Source: Gammaproteobacteria bacterium RIFCSPHIGHO2_12_FULL_38_11 (GTDB taxonomy: Bacteria; Pseudomonadota; Gammaproteobacteria; Coxiellales; Coxiellaceae). From it: a stretch of DNA of 54,418 nucleotides. The notes beneath the pieces are model-generated. The model had not been told where the DNA came from. It saw only the letters and a program-made list of their open reading frames with translations, and searched no databases. Every line of letters starts with the position of its first letter. Position 1 is the stretch's first letter. Positions 18,627 to 27,677 of this stretch are shown here, piece by piece. Position numbers and translations under genes: made by a program. The stretch spans positions 21,812-76,229 of the forward strand of contig MGXX01000023.1 in NCBI GenBank assembly GCA_001801515.1, read 5' to 3'.

Positions 18627-20456
18627 ATGAACATCCTCGGCATTTCAGCTTACTATCATGACAGCGCAGCCGCATTAATCCAAAATGGCAACATCATCGC
18701 TGCCGCACATGAAGAACGCTTTACCCGTCAAAAACACGACGAACGCTTCCCTGAAAATGCTATTCACTATTGTTTATCTGCAGCGAATTTAACACTTGAC
18801 GACATTGATTTTATCGCATTTTATGACAAACCATTATTGACCTTTGAAAGATTAATCGAAACGTATTTAACTTTCGCGCCCAAGGGATTTAAATCTTTCC
18901 TAAAGGCCATGCCGGTTTGGTTAAAAGAAAAATTATTTTTAAAAAGCGAATTACAAAAAGCGCTAAAAAAATTAGGTGGACTTAAAAAATTAAAAGCACC
19001 CATTTTATTTACGCAACATCATCAGTCGCATGCTGCATCCGCTTTTTTTCCATCGCCTTTTGAAGAAGCTGCCGTGCTGTGTTTAGATGGCGTTGGCGAA
19101 TGGGCAACAACATCATTATGGCTCGGAAAAGGCAATACATTAAAACCGCAATGGGAAATTAAGTTTCCGCATTCACTTGGCTTGCTTTACTCTGCATTCA
19201 CTTATTTTACTGGCTTTAAAGTAAATTCTGGTGAATATAAATTAATGGGATTAGCACCCTATGGCGAACCAAAATACGTTGATATTATTTATAAATATTT
19301 AATTGATGTGAAAGATGACGGCACCTATCGCTTAAATTTAGACTATTTCGACTATCCTGTCGGCTTGAAAATGACGAATGATCGCTTTGCAAAATTATTT
19401 AAAAGACCCGCCAGACAAAGCGAAGCCCCGATCACACAACAAGATATGGATTTAGCCAAATCCATTCAAGTTGTCACTGAAGATATTGTCATGAAGTTAG
19501 CGAAAAATATTAAAGCGGAATATGGCGTTAAAAATTGTTGTTTGGCAGGTGGCGTTGCCTTAAATTGCGTAGCCAATGGCAAAATAGCCAAAAGTAATTT
19601 ATTTGAAAACATCTGGATTCAACCTGCAGCAGGGGATGCCGGTGGCGCACTCGGTGCAGCACTGATGGTTTGGCATGAACAGTGTGGCCAACCCAGAAAT
19701 ATTAACTTAAATGATTCAATGCAAGGTGCTTATTTAGGACCGTCTTTTTCCAATGATGAAATTATACAATATTTAAAAACAGTCGGTGCGCATTTTACGG
19801 TATTGTCAGATGACGATTTATTAAATAATACAGTGGATTTATTATCCAAAGAAAAAGTGATTGGCTGGTTTCAAGGACGCATGGAATATGGTCCTCGTGC
19901 ACTCGGCAATCGCTCTATTATTGGCGATGCGCGTAGTCAAAATATGCAGTCGGTCATGAATTTAAAAATTAAATTCCGTGAATCATTTCGTCCTTTTGCG
20001 CCCGCAGTTTTAGCGGAAAAAGCGACAGAGTGGTTTGATATTAACCATAAAAGTCCATACATGCTGTTAGTCGGCGATGTGCAACCGGCGCACTTAATCA
20101 AATCGAATGATAAAAAAGTTGGCTTAGATCAATTAAAATCCCTACGCAGCACCATTCCTGCTGTAACCCATGTTGATAATACGGCGCGCGTGCAAACAGT
20201 GCATGCAGAAACCAACCCGCGTTTTCATGCTTTAATTAAAAAATTTGATGAAAAAACAGCCTGCCCAGTTTTAATTAATACATCGTTTAATGTACGCGGT
20301 GAACCGATTGTTTGCACGCCAATTGAAGCTTTTCGCTGTTTTATGACGACACACATTGACGCGTTAGTGCTTGAAAATGTGGTGCTATTAAAAGAAAAAC
20401 AATCCGATCAATTAAAAGCGCAGTATACAACAGGCGAAACAGTGGGAGTTGATTGA
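18627..20456 (+). CDS. NodU/TobZ-family O-carbamoyltransferase
   Basis: Enzymes of this family transfer a carbamoyl group from carbamoyl phosphate, via carbamoyl-AMP, to a hydroxyl of a sugar or natural product. The 609-residue protein has the N-terminal ISAYYHDSAA segment, HHQSHAASAFF with the metal-binding histidines at 131, 132 and 135, and LAGGVALNCVANG. The YrdC-like C-terminal domain has GRMEYGPRALGNRSIIGDAR and a second KxxFRESFRPFAP segment. Length and motifs are complete. It starts a plus-strand cluster and overlaps the next gene by four bases. With the SxtJ, DUF5989 and SGNH genes it likely modifies a cell-surface or secreted saccharide; the substrate is unknown. Confidence 0.92.
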   Translation: MNILGISAYYHDSAAALIQNGNIIAAAHEERFTRQKHDERFPENAIHYCLSAANLTLDDIDFIAFYDKPLLTFERLIETYLTFAPKGFKSFLKAMPVWLKEKLFLKSELQKALKKLGGLKKLKAPILFTQHHQSHAASAFFPSPFEEAAVLCLDGVGEWATTSLWLGKGNTLKPQWEIKFPHSLGLLYSAFTYFTGFKVNSGEYKLMGLAPYGEPKYVDIIYKYLIDVKDDGTYRLNLDYFDYPVGLKMTNDRFAKLFKRPARQSEAPITQQDMDLAKSIQVVTEDIVMKLAKNIKAEYGVKNCCLAGGVALNCVANGKIAKSNLFENIWIQPAAGDAGGALGAALMVWHEQCGQPRNINLNDSMQGAYLGPSFSNDEIIQYLKTVGAHFTVLSDDDLLNNTVDLLSKEKVIGWFQGRMEYGPRALGNRSIIGDARSQNMQSVMNLKIKFRESFRPFAPAVLAEKATEWFDINHKSPYMLLVGDVQPAHLIKSNDKKVGLDQLKSLRSTIPAVTHVDNTARVQTVHAETNPRFHALIKKFDEKTACPVLINTSFNVRGEPIVCTPIEAFRCFMTTHIDALVLENVVLLKEKQSDQLKAQYTTGETVGVD

Positions 20457-20827
20457 TGACTGAATTAAAAAAATTTGGATTTATTTTTTCAGGATATTAT
20501 TTCGCTGTGCTTGCTTTTTTTATCTGGCACCATCATCCCATCGCACTGCTTGCCTGGACTATATTATCCATTGTTTTGGCATGTACATTCTTTTTTCCCT
20601 ACTTTTTAACACCGTTAAAATGTCTTTGGGACGGTATTTTAAAAACATTAAATTATATTAATACGCGATTATTATTTGGCATTTTATTTTTTGTTATTTT
20701 TACACCCATTGCATTAATAAAAAAATTATTGGGTAAGGATGCGATGGGGTTGCAGTATGATCCCCATTTAAAAACGTATCGTACAGACTGCAGAAACACG
20801 CACAATGATTTACGGAGACCATACTGA
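20453..20827 (+). CDS. SxtJ-like small membrane protein
   Basis: This 124-residue protein has two or three hydrophobic segments (about residues 8-45 in two helices, and 70-88) and a polar C-terminal tail. Small membrane proteins named SxtJ commonly lie next to NodU-type carbamoyltransferases, and I assign this one by position, size and topology rather than by a diagnostic motif. Its ATG overlaps the carbamoyltransferase stop (ATGA), and its TGA shares a base with the start of the next gene. Function unknown; an inner-membrane partner of the transferase is plausible. Confidence 0.7.
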   Translation: MMTELKKFGFIFSGYYFAVLAFFIWHHHPIALLAWTILSIVLACTFFFPYFLTPLKCLWDGILKTLNYINTRLLFGILFFVIFTPIALIKKLLGKDAMGLQYDPHLKTYRTDCRNTHNDLRRPY

Positions 20828-20979
20828 TGTTTGAATTATTAAAGGATTTATGGGGGTTTTTACGTGCACGTAAAAAATTTTGGTTGTTACCGATTATTCT
20901 TATTATGCTGTTGCTGGCAGTATTAATTGTGATTTCGCAAAGCACGGTTGTAGCGCCGTTGATTTACACCATATTTTAA
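20827..20979 (+). CDS. DUF5989-type 50-residue membrane protein
   Basis: A small gene whose ATG shares its first base with the upstream TGA. The protein begins MFELLKDLWGFLRARKKFWL, followed by one strong transmembrane helix (about residues 20-37) and a short tail. This N-terminal pattern and size fit the DUF5989 family, usually found next to NodU-type carbamoyltransferases and SxtJ. The one-base overlap and conserved company support its being real. A membrane anchor or assembly factor is a guess. Confidence 0.8.
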   Translation: MFELLKDLWGFLRARKKFWLLPIILIMLLLAVLIVISQSTVVAPLIYTIF

Positions 20980-20998
20980 TACGCAGGAATCTCTGATC

Positions 20999-22129
20999 AT
21001 GAACACATTCTTCAAAAACTTTTTTTTATTGTTACTCACCACGCTCATCACATTATTCATCGCAGAAGGCATGGTACGCGTTTTCTATCCACAAGAAATG
21101 TCTGGGTCGATTAAAGCATTGTCATCTTTAGGTTATGCTTTAAATCGCAGCTATGGCAGCGCTTCCATTCAACAAGGCACTTCACGTTTTGTGCATTATC
21201 ATTTTTACCCACCCGCGTTGCGTGATACAAAAATAAATCCAAATGCCATTCATATTTTAGCATTAGGTGACAGCATGACATTCGGCTGGCTGCAACCCTT
21301 TAAAAAAACGTATTTATACCATCTTCAAAGCAATTTAAATCATCACTTTGGCAATAACCAATATCAAATTTTAAATGCGGCATCAGGTGGTTGGGGAACA
21401 GCAGAATGTTTAGCGTATTTAAAACAATTTGGCGCGTTAACGCACCCAAAATATGTTTTGGTATTTATTGATTCAGACGACGTAGGTCGTGCTGTTGCTT
21501 TAAATATTTTTAAATTGCAAAGCAAACATTCCTACGCACTCACTTCTAATTTTCGTCCTTTCCCACATGCACGAATAAAAGAATTTTTAAATCAAGGACG
21601 TTGGTATAATTTTTTATTAGAACATTCTCAATTATTTCAATTAATCAGAAATGTATTTATCAAACAAGCATCGAGTGCCAAGGCCAACCAAGTCTTTATG
21701 GATGAACATCAACATAAAAATCATTTTTCACTTGTATTTCAACGCGGGCCTGACACACAAGAACAATTAAATTACGCTGTTGCATTGGGCAATGCACTTT
21801 TTTATCAAATTAATCAATGGTGCGTGCAACACCGTGCAAAATTATTGGTGGTAACGACGGGGTATAATGCATTTTACAAACCCAACGCAAAAGATCCAAC
21901 GCAAGCATTTTTAAAGCAAGCGCCAGTATTTTTTCAATCTCAAAAAATCGCATTTTATGATATTGCGCCACAGTTTAAAAATGCTGTTAAAAATAAGGTG
22001 TTTCAATTGCCGGGGGATAGCCATTTAAATGATTTTGGTGATCAGACGGTGGCGAATTTGGTGTGGCCATGGTTGGTAACAAATTTGACTCAGCGCACCT
22101 ACCCGGCTTTTCAAAGGAAATCAAGATAA
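20999..22129 (+). CDS. SGNH/GDSL-type hydrolase, membrane anchored
   Basis: The 376-residue protein has an N-terminal transmembrane or signal-anchor segment (about residues 7-22). ILALGDSMTFGW follows with the nucleophile in GDSM at 90-93, then a NAASGGWGTAE segment that fits block II/III. The C-terminal catalytic pair is GDSHLNDFG with Asp340 and His342. These features mark an SGNH esterase or acyltransferase facing the periplasm. It lies 19 bases after the DUF5989 gene in the carbamoyltransferase cluster, so it may add or remove an acyl group on the same glycan. No substrate can be named. Confidence 0.85.
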   Translation: MNTFFKNFFLLLLTTLITLFIAEGMVRVFYPQEMSGSIKALSSLGYALNRSYGSASIQQGTSRFVHYHFYPPALRDTKINPNAIHILALGDSMTFGWLQPFKKTYLYHLQSNLNHHFGNNQYQILNAASGGWGTAECLAYLKQFGALTHPKYVLVFIDSDDVGRAVALNIFKLQSKHSYALTSNFRPFPHARIKEFLNQGRWYNFLLEHSQLFQLIRNVFIKQASSAKANQVFMDEHQHKNHFSLVFQRGPDTQEQLNYAVALGNALFYQINQWCVQHRAKLLVVTTGYNAFYKPNAKDPTQAFLKQAPVFFQSQKIAFYDIAPQFKNAVKNKVFQLPGDSHLNDFGDQTVANLVWPWLVTNLTQRTYPAFQRKSR

Positions 22130-22366
22130 TTGTTTTTTAAAAAATAATCTTTAATACAGCAATATTTAACGTAAATGAAATTGAGAATGGTGTTGAAATG
22201 CATTGGGGGCTGTGCAAAAATAATCACACACAGCATTAGAGGCACTGACTGGAATTATCCCTGTTTTACCGATGGACATAATACTTGTCACTAACAACAC
22301 AAAAAATTTCAACGTGTTCCAAACTTAAAAATTGAAAATTGGATTTAACTTAAGGATGAAAAAATT

Positions 22367-22876
22367 ATGCAATACATCGAAGCCAATTTATTACAAAACG
22401 AAAAACTGATTTACTCTGTGCGTCCGCACTGGATAATTTTTTCTTCGGCAGCCTGGGCAATTCTTTTTGCATTGCTTCTTTTACTTTATTCTCCCCCGAT
22501 ATTGTATATTCGTGTTTACGATATTTGGACACTGCGCGATGTTGCAATTGCCGCCTTAGTTTGCATGGGTGGATATTGGTATATTAGCGCCTATATTTAT
22601 TTTAAAACTTCAGAATATGGCGTCACGAATAAACGTGTGGTAATTAAGGTTGGCTGGATTCAGCGTCGATCATTAGAGTTATTACTGGATAAAGTAGAAG
22701 GTGTCTTAGTAGATCAAACATTAATGGGACGTATTTTTAATTATGGTGGGATTACTATCATCGGAACTGGCGGAACAAAAGATGCTTTTCCTTTTATCCC
22801 TAATCCATTATTATTTCGAAAAAACACGCAGCAAGAAATTGAATATTTTGAGGAAAATCTTCGCAAATCCTCGTAG
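22367..22876 (+). CDS. bPH2 (DUF304) domain membrane protein
   Basis: This 169-residue protein begins with a short soluble stretch ENEKLIYSVRPHW-like, then two transmembrane helices (about residues 24-43 and 58-78). A bacterial PH-like domain follows with the typical EYGVTNKRVVIKVG and RSLELLLDKVEGVLVDQTLM segments. Such proteins resemble YdbS/YdbT; their function is not established. A 237-base gap separates it from the SGNH gene, so it is probably a separate unit. It ends 25 bases before the second inverted-repeat element. The call is good for the domain and empty for function. Confidence 0.85.
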   Translation: MQYIEANLLQNEKLIYSVRPHWIIFSSAAWAILFALLLLLYSPPILYIRVYDIWTLRDVAIAALVCMGGYWYISAYIYFKTSEYGVTNKRVVIKVGWIQRRSLELLLDKVEGVLVDQTLMGRIFNYGGITIIGTGGTKDAFPFIPNPLLFRKNTQQEIEYFEENLRKSS

Positions 22877-22901
22877 CGTAAAGAAATGACATATCCGCCT
22901 T

Positions 22902-23083
22902 AGGGACGTGCACGAAATAACTTTTACAACTGACATCCCCACATTGACGTTATCTTGATGTATTCTTCATTCGGAAATGTTTGAAATACTGACGAGTATT
23001 CCTGCACATTTCCTCAATCAGAATACATCAATCTAACGCCAATCTGGGGCGTCAGTTGTAAAAGTTATTCCGTGCACGTCCCT
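22902..23083. mobile_element. MITE-like element, 182 bp, related to the one at 1509-1705
   Basis: The left arm 22902-22934 begins AGGGACGTGCACGAAATAAC and pairs with 23051-23083 at 32 of 33 positions. The inner flanks also pair (ATTGACGTTA.CTTGATGTATTCT-type), so almost the whole element is one imperfect hairpin. Its outer ends share the pattern GGGA-CRTGYACGAAATAACTT with the first element. It separates two convergent genes and holds no plausible gene. Confidence 0.8.
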
Positions 23084-23126
23084 TACAAGCAATTTTGCTT
23101 AGGAACATGAAGCGGATACTGAAAAT

Positions 23127-24104
23127 TCAAAAATCTTTATGCAGCATTCCCGCAACTTCTCTTGCTAATTTTGGCACTAAAAATCCAGGTAGTTGTTTTT
23201 TTATTTCATGCATTAGCTGCTTTGCCTTTTCTTCTGACACATCAAAATGCGCCGCGCCATCTACCTTATCTAGCAAATGCAAATAATAGGGCAATACACC
23301 CGCTTCAAATATTTTTTTACTTAAATTAATTAATACCTTAGAATTATCATTGATATTTTTTAATAATACAGATTGATTCAGCAATGTGACATTTTCTTGA
23401 CGTAATTTTTTTAATGCTGAAAAAACAGCATCATCTATTTCATTTGCATGATTACAATGCAAAACAATTATTTTCTGAAAACGCGATTTTCGCATCCATT
23501 CAATCCACTCATCCGTTACGCGTTGTGGAATCACAATCGGTAGCCGCGTATGGATACGTAGTCTCTGTAAATGCGGAATTTCTTCTAATTGTGTTACCAA
23601 TTTAGAAATTGAACAATCCTTCAGAAGCAATGGATCACCGCCACTGAAAATCACTTCTTCAATCGTATTGTCGTCACGAATATAATTTAATGCCCTGGCA
23701 TAATTTTCTCGGCTGGGAATATTATCTGAATAAGGAAAATGGCGACGAAAACAGTAGCGACAATTAATTGCGCAGCCGCCAGTTAATGTCAGCAACACTC
23801 TGCCATGATATTTATGCAACAATCCAGGCACCGGATTTTTTTGAAGATCTGAAACAGGGTCTGACATATATCCGGGAAATTTTTGTATCTCCACTGCTTG
23901 CGGCAATATCTGTAACAGTAAAGGATCATTCGGATTGCCTTTTTCCATTCTAGACACAAATTCACGCGGCACACGCAGTGAAAATGATTGCTGTGCTCTT
24001 GTCAAATCAAACTGAGGCATCTCTAAATCCAAAAACCTGTAAAGATCTTCTGTACAGGTAATCGCATTTGAAAGTGCATTTTGCCATGTAGGATGTATTG
24101 TCAT
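23127..24104 (-). CDS. epmB: EF-P beta-lysylation enzyme EpmB (lysine 2,3-aminomutase family)
   Basis: EpmB is a radical SAM and PLP enzyme that converts (S)-alpha-lysine to (R)-beta-lysine, which EpmA attaches to elongation factor P. The 325-residue protein has the iron-sulfur cluster motif GGCAINCRYCFRRHFPY with Cys111, Cys115 and Cys118. EEVIFSGGDPLLL follows, then HTRLPIVIPQRV, and a C-terminal PYYLHLLDKVDGAAHFDV segment with the PLP-binding region. Length fits EpmB rather than the longer clostridial aminomutase. No epmA or efp is in the window. A LuxR-type regulator gene lies 26 bases upstream on the same strand. Confidence 0.93.
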   Translation of the reverse strand: MTIHPTWQNALSNAITCTEDLYRFLDLEMPQFDLTRAQQSFSLRVPREFVSRMEKGNPNDPLLLQILPQAVEIQKFPGYMSDPVSDLQKNPVPGLLHKYHGRVLLTLTGGCAINCRYCFRRHFPYSDNIPSRENYARALNYIRDDNTIEEVIFSGGDPLLLKDCSISKLVTQLEEIPHLQRLRIHTRLPIVIPQRVTDEWIEWMRKSRFQKIIVLHCNHANEIDDAVFSALKKLRQENVTLLNQSVLLKNINDNSKVLINLSKKIFEAGVLPYYLHLLDKVDGAAHFDVSEEKAKQLMHEIKKQLPGFLVPKLAREVAGMLHKDF

Positions 24105-24130
24105 GGCGAGTACCGTAGCGGAATTGAATG

Positions 24131-24547
24131 TTAATGTCTAATAATTTTCAAGCCTTCTTTTTCCAATTGCTTTAACAAATTGGTTTGCATGATTTTTTCT
24201 ATCAATTCTTTTTTATTAACACAGCCCAATTTTAATTTAAGATTTTTAACATAAAATTCAACCGTACGTGAAGATAAGGCTAGTTTATGTGCTGTTTGCG
24301 GAATGGTTAAACCTTGCACGATCCAAAACAGGGATTCGGCTTCACGCTTAGTAATATAAACATTCGGATATTTTTTTCCTAAATAATAATTTCGCAAATC
24401 ACGCGTTTCTTTTTCGTCCTCTACAAAATAATCCGGAGCAACAAAATAACTTTCATCATGTAATAAACCATTATTCGTATATAAAAATGCGTGTGAACTA
24501 TCATTTTTATGCAACACTTCATCAATAACTGAATTCCAATAATGCAT
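24131..24547 (-). CDS. LuxR-type HTH regulator, short
   Basis: This 138-residue protein has a C-terminal LuxR-family helix-turn-helix: TKREAESLFWIVQGLT, then TAHKLALSSRTVEFYVKNLK. The N-terminal 70 residues are acidic and do not look like a response-regulator receiver or an autoinducer domain. The frame extends eight codons upstream to a GTG, but AAGGA lies eight bases before the ATG at 24545-24547, which I take as the start. Similar short LuxR proteins are numerous in Legionellales. The targets are unknown. It may be cotranscribed with epmB. Confidence 0.85.
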   Translation of the reverse strand: MHYWNSVIDEVLHKNDSSHAFLYTNNGLLHDESYFVAPDYFVEDEKETRDLRNYYLGKKYPNVYITKREAESLFWIVQGLTIPQTAHKLALSSRTVEFYVKNLKLKLGCVNKKELIEKIMQTNLLKQLEKEGLKIIRH

Positions 24548-24681
24548 GATTAATTTCCTTGTTTTAAACACAGACGTGAAGCTTAGATGGACATTTAAGT
24601 GCTGTCAATACCGTGTTTTTGCAAGAAATATTAAGAGAGCATTAATTTCTAAATTATGCTTCTAAACGATTAAAATAGCCC

Positions 24682-24687
24682 TATAAT
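24682..24687 (+). promoter_or_regulatory. Probable -10 box ahead of the small membrane protein gene
   Basis: A perfect TATAAT lies 60 bases upstream of the ATG at 24747. No good -35 hexamer is visible at the usual distance, so the promoter is plausible but unproved. Confidence 0.4.
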
Positions 24688-24746
24688 CCTAGATTCGGCA
24701 GTTGAAACCTGCTGCAGAGGCTGAAAAAATTACAGGGGAAAATAAA

Positions 24747-24989
24747 ATGAGAAATAATAATCACAATGACTGCAAGAGCATGATATTTAATGCTGCCAAA
24801 ATAGCTTTACTACCAACTGTCTTTGCCGGTTTTTTAACATTGATTTTTAATATGGCATATCCAGAAACACTATCAAATCCCAATGAAGCAACAATCAAGG
24901 TGGCAACAGCAACCTTTTTTTCTTTAACGACTACTTTTGTTATTAGCAGCGCATTGAAAGAGGTTTCGGATTATTTGCTAGAGTCTTAA
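24747..24989 (+). CDS. Small two-helix membrane protein, unrecognised
   Basis: The 80-residue protein has a polar N terminus (MRNNNHNDCKS) and two hydrophobic segments, about residues 17-36 and 47-66, with an acidic tail. The open frame extends 15 codons further upstream, but AGGGGA sits close before the ATG at 24747 and decides the start. The gene stands alone between divergent luxR and convergent clpB. I recognise no family. Confidence 0.65.
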   Translation: MRNNNHNDCKSMIFNAAKIALLPTVFAGFLTLIFNMAYPETLSNPNEATIKVATATFFSLTTTFVISSALKEVSDYLLES

Positions 24990-25010
24990 TAGGCAGCATT
25001 AAACGCTATT

Positions 25011-27605
25011 TTACACTGTGTTAAACACCAACTGATCCGCTTCACAATCAACTTGAATCGTATCGTTCGGTTTAAATTTGCTCGATAAAATAGCTTGCGC
25101 CAATGGGTTTTCTAAATATTGTTGAATAGCCCGCTTTAATGGCCGAGCACCATATACCGGATCAAACCCTGCATTAGCAATAAAATTCAACGCCGAATCG
25201 GATATATTTAATTTATAATTTAATTCATGTAAACGTTGCTGAATTTTTTGAATTTGAATTTTAGCAATATTAATAATTTCCTTTTTATCAAGCGCATGAA
25301 ACACAACAGATTCATCAATGCGATTAATAAATTCCGGGCGAAAACTTTTTCGCACAATTTCCATTACCAATTCCTTCATTTTTGCGTAAGACTCATTTGA
25401 AAATTCCTGAATAATCTCCGAACCCAAATTTGATGTCATCACGATCACCGTATTTTTAAAATCAACCGTGCGTCCTTGACCATCCGTTAATCGGCCATCA
25501 TCCAATACCTGCAATAAAATATTAAATACATCAGCATGCGCTTTTTCAATTTCATCCAATAAAATAAGAGAATAAGGCTTGCGGCGAACGCTTTCCGTTA
25601 AATAACCGCCTTCTTCATAGCCAACATATCCTGGTGGCGCTCCAATTAATCGCGCAACAGAATGTTTTTCCATAAATTCGGACATATCAATTCGCACCAT
25701 CGAATCAACCGTATCAAATAAAAATAATGATAGGGCTTTGCATAACTCTGTTTTACCCACTCCCGTTGGCCCTAAAAATAAAAAGGATCCAATGGGTTTA
25801 TTGGGGTCTGACATGCCTGCTCTAGATCGACGAATGGCATTGGCCACCGCATTAACCGCTTCATTCTGCCCAATCACGCTGTCGTGCAGTACTTTTTCCA
25901 TACGCAATAATTTTTCTTTTTCGCCTTCTAACATGCGTGAAACGGGAATATGCGTCCACTTTGAAACCACTTCGGCGATTTCATCTGCGGTGACAGAGGT
26001 GCGTAGTAACTTACACTTACTCCGTTCGCTGGCGCTCGCTTCGTGCGTGTCGCCACTTGCATTTGATAGTTTCTTCTCTAGTTCGGGAATAACACCATAT
26101 TGTAATTCCGACATTTTTGCCAAATCGGAATTTCGTGATGCCTGTTCTAATTGCATTCGCGCTTTATCCAATTCTTCTTTTATTTTTTGTGAACCTTGTA
26201 AATTTGCTTTTTCTGTTTTCCAAATTTCCTCTAAATCAGCATATTCTTTTTCTAATTTTTTAATTTCAACATCCAAATCTTTTAATCTTTTTTTGGAGGC
26301 CTCATCTTTTTCTTTTTTTAATGCTTCACGTTCAATTTTAAATTGAATTAATTTACGATCAAGCCTATCCAAATCATGCGGCTTAGAATCAATTTCCATG
26401 CGAATTTCACTGGCTGCCTCGTCAATTAAATCAATCGCTTTATCCGGTAATTGTCGATCTGTAATGTAACGATGTGATAATGTTGCAGCAGCGACAATAG
26501 CAGGATCCGTAATCGTAACGCCGTGATGTACTTCGTATTTTTCTTTTAATCCACGCAAGATAGCAATGGTATCTAATACGGTAGGTTCATCAACCAACAC
26601 TTTTTGAAAGCGTCGTTCAAGTGCCGCATCTTTTTCAATATATTGGCGATATTCATCTAATGTTGTTGCACCAACGCAATGTAATTCACCACGCGCTAGA
26701 GCGGGCTTTAACATATTTCCCGCATCCATCGATCCTTCAGCTTTTCCAGCACCCACCATCGTATGTAGCTCATCAATAAATAAAATAACTTGGCCTTCTT
26801 CTTTTGCTAATTCTTTTAAAACCGCTTTTAATCGCTCTTCAAATTCACCGCGAAATTTAGCGCCCGCAATTAATGCACCCATATCCAATGACAATACTTT
26901 TTTATTTTTTATTCCTTCGGGCACTTCACCATTTACAATGCGTAACGCCAATCCTTCAACAATAGCGGTTTTTCCAACGCCGGGCTCACCAATTAACACG
27001 GGATTATTTTTTGTGCGCCGTTGCAATACTTGAATCGTCCTACGAATTTCTTCATCACGGCCAATCACAGGATCTAATTTTCCCATTCGTGCGCGTTCTG
27101 TTAAATCTATCGTATATTTTTCCAAAGCTTTGCGAGTGCCTTCTGCATTAGGATCAGACACTTTTTCATTTCCACGCATTTTCTTTATCGCCTCTTGTAA
27201 TAATTTTTCTTTAACACCTGATTTTTTCAAATAATCTTGAATAGCGGATTTTGTTTCGAATAATGATAATAAAAATAATTCGCTTGAAATAAACTGATCC
27301 TTATTTTTTTGCGCTAACTGATCACAGCGATTTAATAACTGACTGAGTGAATTAGAAAGATGAACTTGTCCGGGTGCACCTTCAACTTTGGCAAAACGAC
27401 TGATTGCGGTTTGCAATTCGTTTTCTAAAACAGAAATGTTGGCTCCGGCTTGTTCTAGAATTGCCGAGATACTTCCCCCCTCTTGTGCAAGCAATGCCAA
27501 CAACAAATGCTCCGGCTCGATCACTTGATTATCGTGTCCCAGGGCCATTGATTGCGCGTCAGCTAAGGCTGTTTGGAATAGATTTGTGAATTTGTCCATT
27601 CTCAT
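25011..27605 (-). CDS. clpB: ClpB disaggregase
   Basis: ClpB is the hexameric AAA+ chaperone that extracts proteins from aggregates with DnaK. The 864-residue protein starts [19 protein letters not shown], matching the E. coli N terminus, which supports the ATG at 27605. It has two Clp_N repeats, NBD1 with [13 protein letters not shown], the middle coiled coil (about residues 405-525), and NBD2 with [14 protein letters not shown]. The C-terminal domain ends with [18 protein letters not shown]. The junction between the coiled coil and NBD2 carries an unusual Ser/Ala/Lys-rich stretch ([14 protein letters not shown]), discussed separately. No clear heat-shock promoter is seen upstream. Confidence 0.97.
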   Translation of the reverse strand: MRMDKFTNLFQTALADAQSMALGHDNQVIEPEHLLLALLAQEGGSISAILEQAGANISVLENELQTAISRFAKVEGAPGQVHLSNSLSQLLNRCDQLAQKNKDQFISSELFLLSLFETKSAIQDYLKKSGVKEKLLQEAIKKMRGNEKVSDPNAEGTRKALEKYTIDLTERARMGKLDPVIGRDEEIRRTIQVLQRRTKNNPVLIGEPGVGKTAIVEGLALRIVNGEVPEGIKNKKVLSLDMGALIAGAKFRGEFEERLKAVLKELAKEEGQVILFIDELHTMVGAGKAEGSMDAGNMLKPALARGELHCVGATTLDEYRQYIEKDAALERRFQKVLVDEPTVLDTIAILRGLKEKYEVHHGVTITDPAIVAAATLSHRYITDRQLPDKAIDLIDEAASEIRMEIDSKPHDLDRLDRKLIQFKIEREALKKEKDEASKKRLKDLDVEIKKLEKEYADLEEIWKTEKANLQGSQKIKEELDKARMQLEQASRNSDLAKMSELQYGVIPELEKKLSNASGDTHEASASERSKCKLLRTSVTADEIAEVVSKWTHIPVSRMLEGEKEKLLRMEKVLHDSVIGQNEAVNAVANAIRRSRAGMSDPNKPIGSFLFLGPTGVGKTELCKALSLFLFDTVDSMVRIDMSEFMEKHSVARLIGAPPGYVGYEEGGYLTESVRRKPYSLILLDEIEKAHADVFNILLQVLDDGRLTDGQGRTVDFKNTVIVMTSNLGSEIIQEFSNESYAKMKELVMEIVRKSFRPEFINRIDESVVFHALDKKEIINIAKIQIQKIQQRLHELNYKLNISDSALNFIANAGFDPVYGARPLKRAIQQYLENPLAQAILSSKFKPNDTIQVDCEADQLVFNTV
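26011..26056. repeat. REP-like GC-rich segment inside clpB
   Basis: The bases here, read on the minus strand, include CGAAGCGAGCGCCAGCGAAC. They share the 12-mer GAGCGCCAGCGA with the palindromic element at 37521-37672, and are much more GC-rich than the surrounding gene. They encode the odd [14 protein letters not shown] stretch at the end of the middle domain. An in-frame repeat insertion is a possible explanation. Confidence 0.4.
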
Positions 27606-27677
27606 GCGCTGTCCTTATTCACACGCACCCTTCCGGGCGCATTTCTGTGATAATCATACTTTCTATGATAATCCTAT

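Noticed and set aside
25738..26346. Long plus-strand open frame inside clpB
   Set aside because: Antisense to a well-conserved gene; its composition reflects ClpB codons.
27606..27677. Heat-shock sigma-32 promoter for clpB
   Set aside because: No CTTGAA-type -35 with a CCCCAT-type -10 is visible in the gap.
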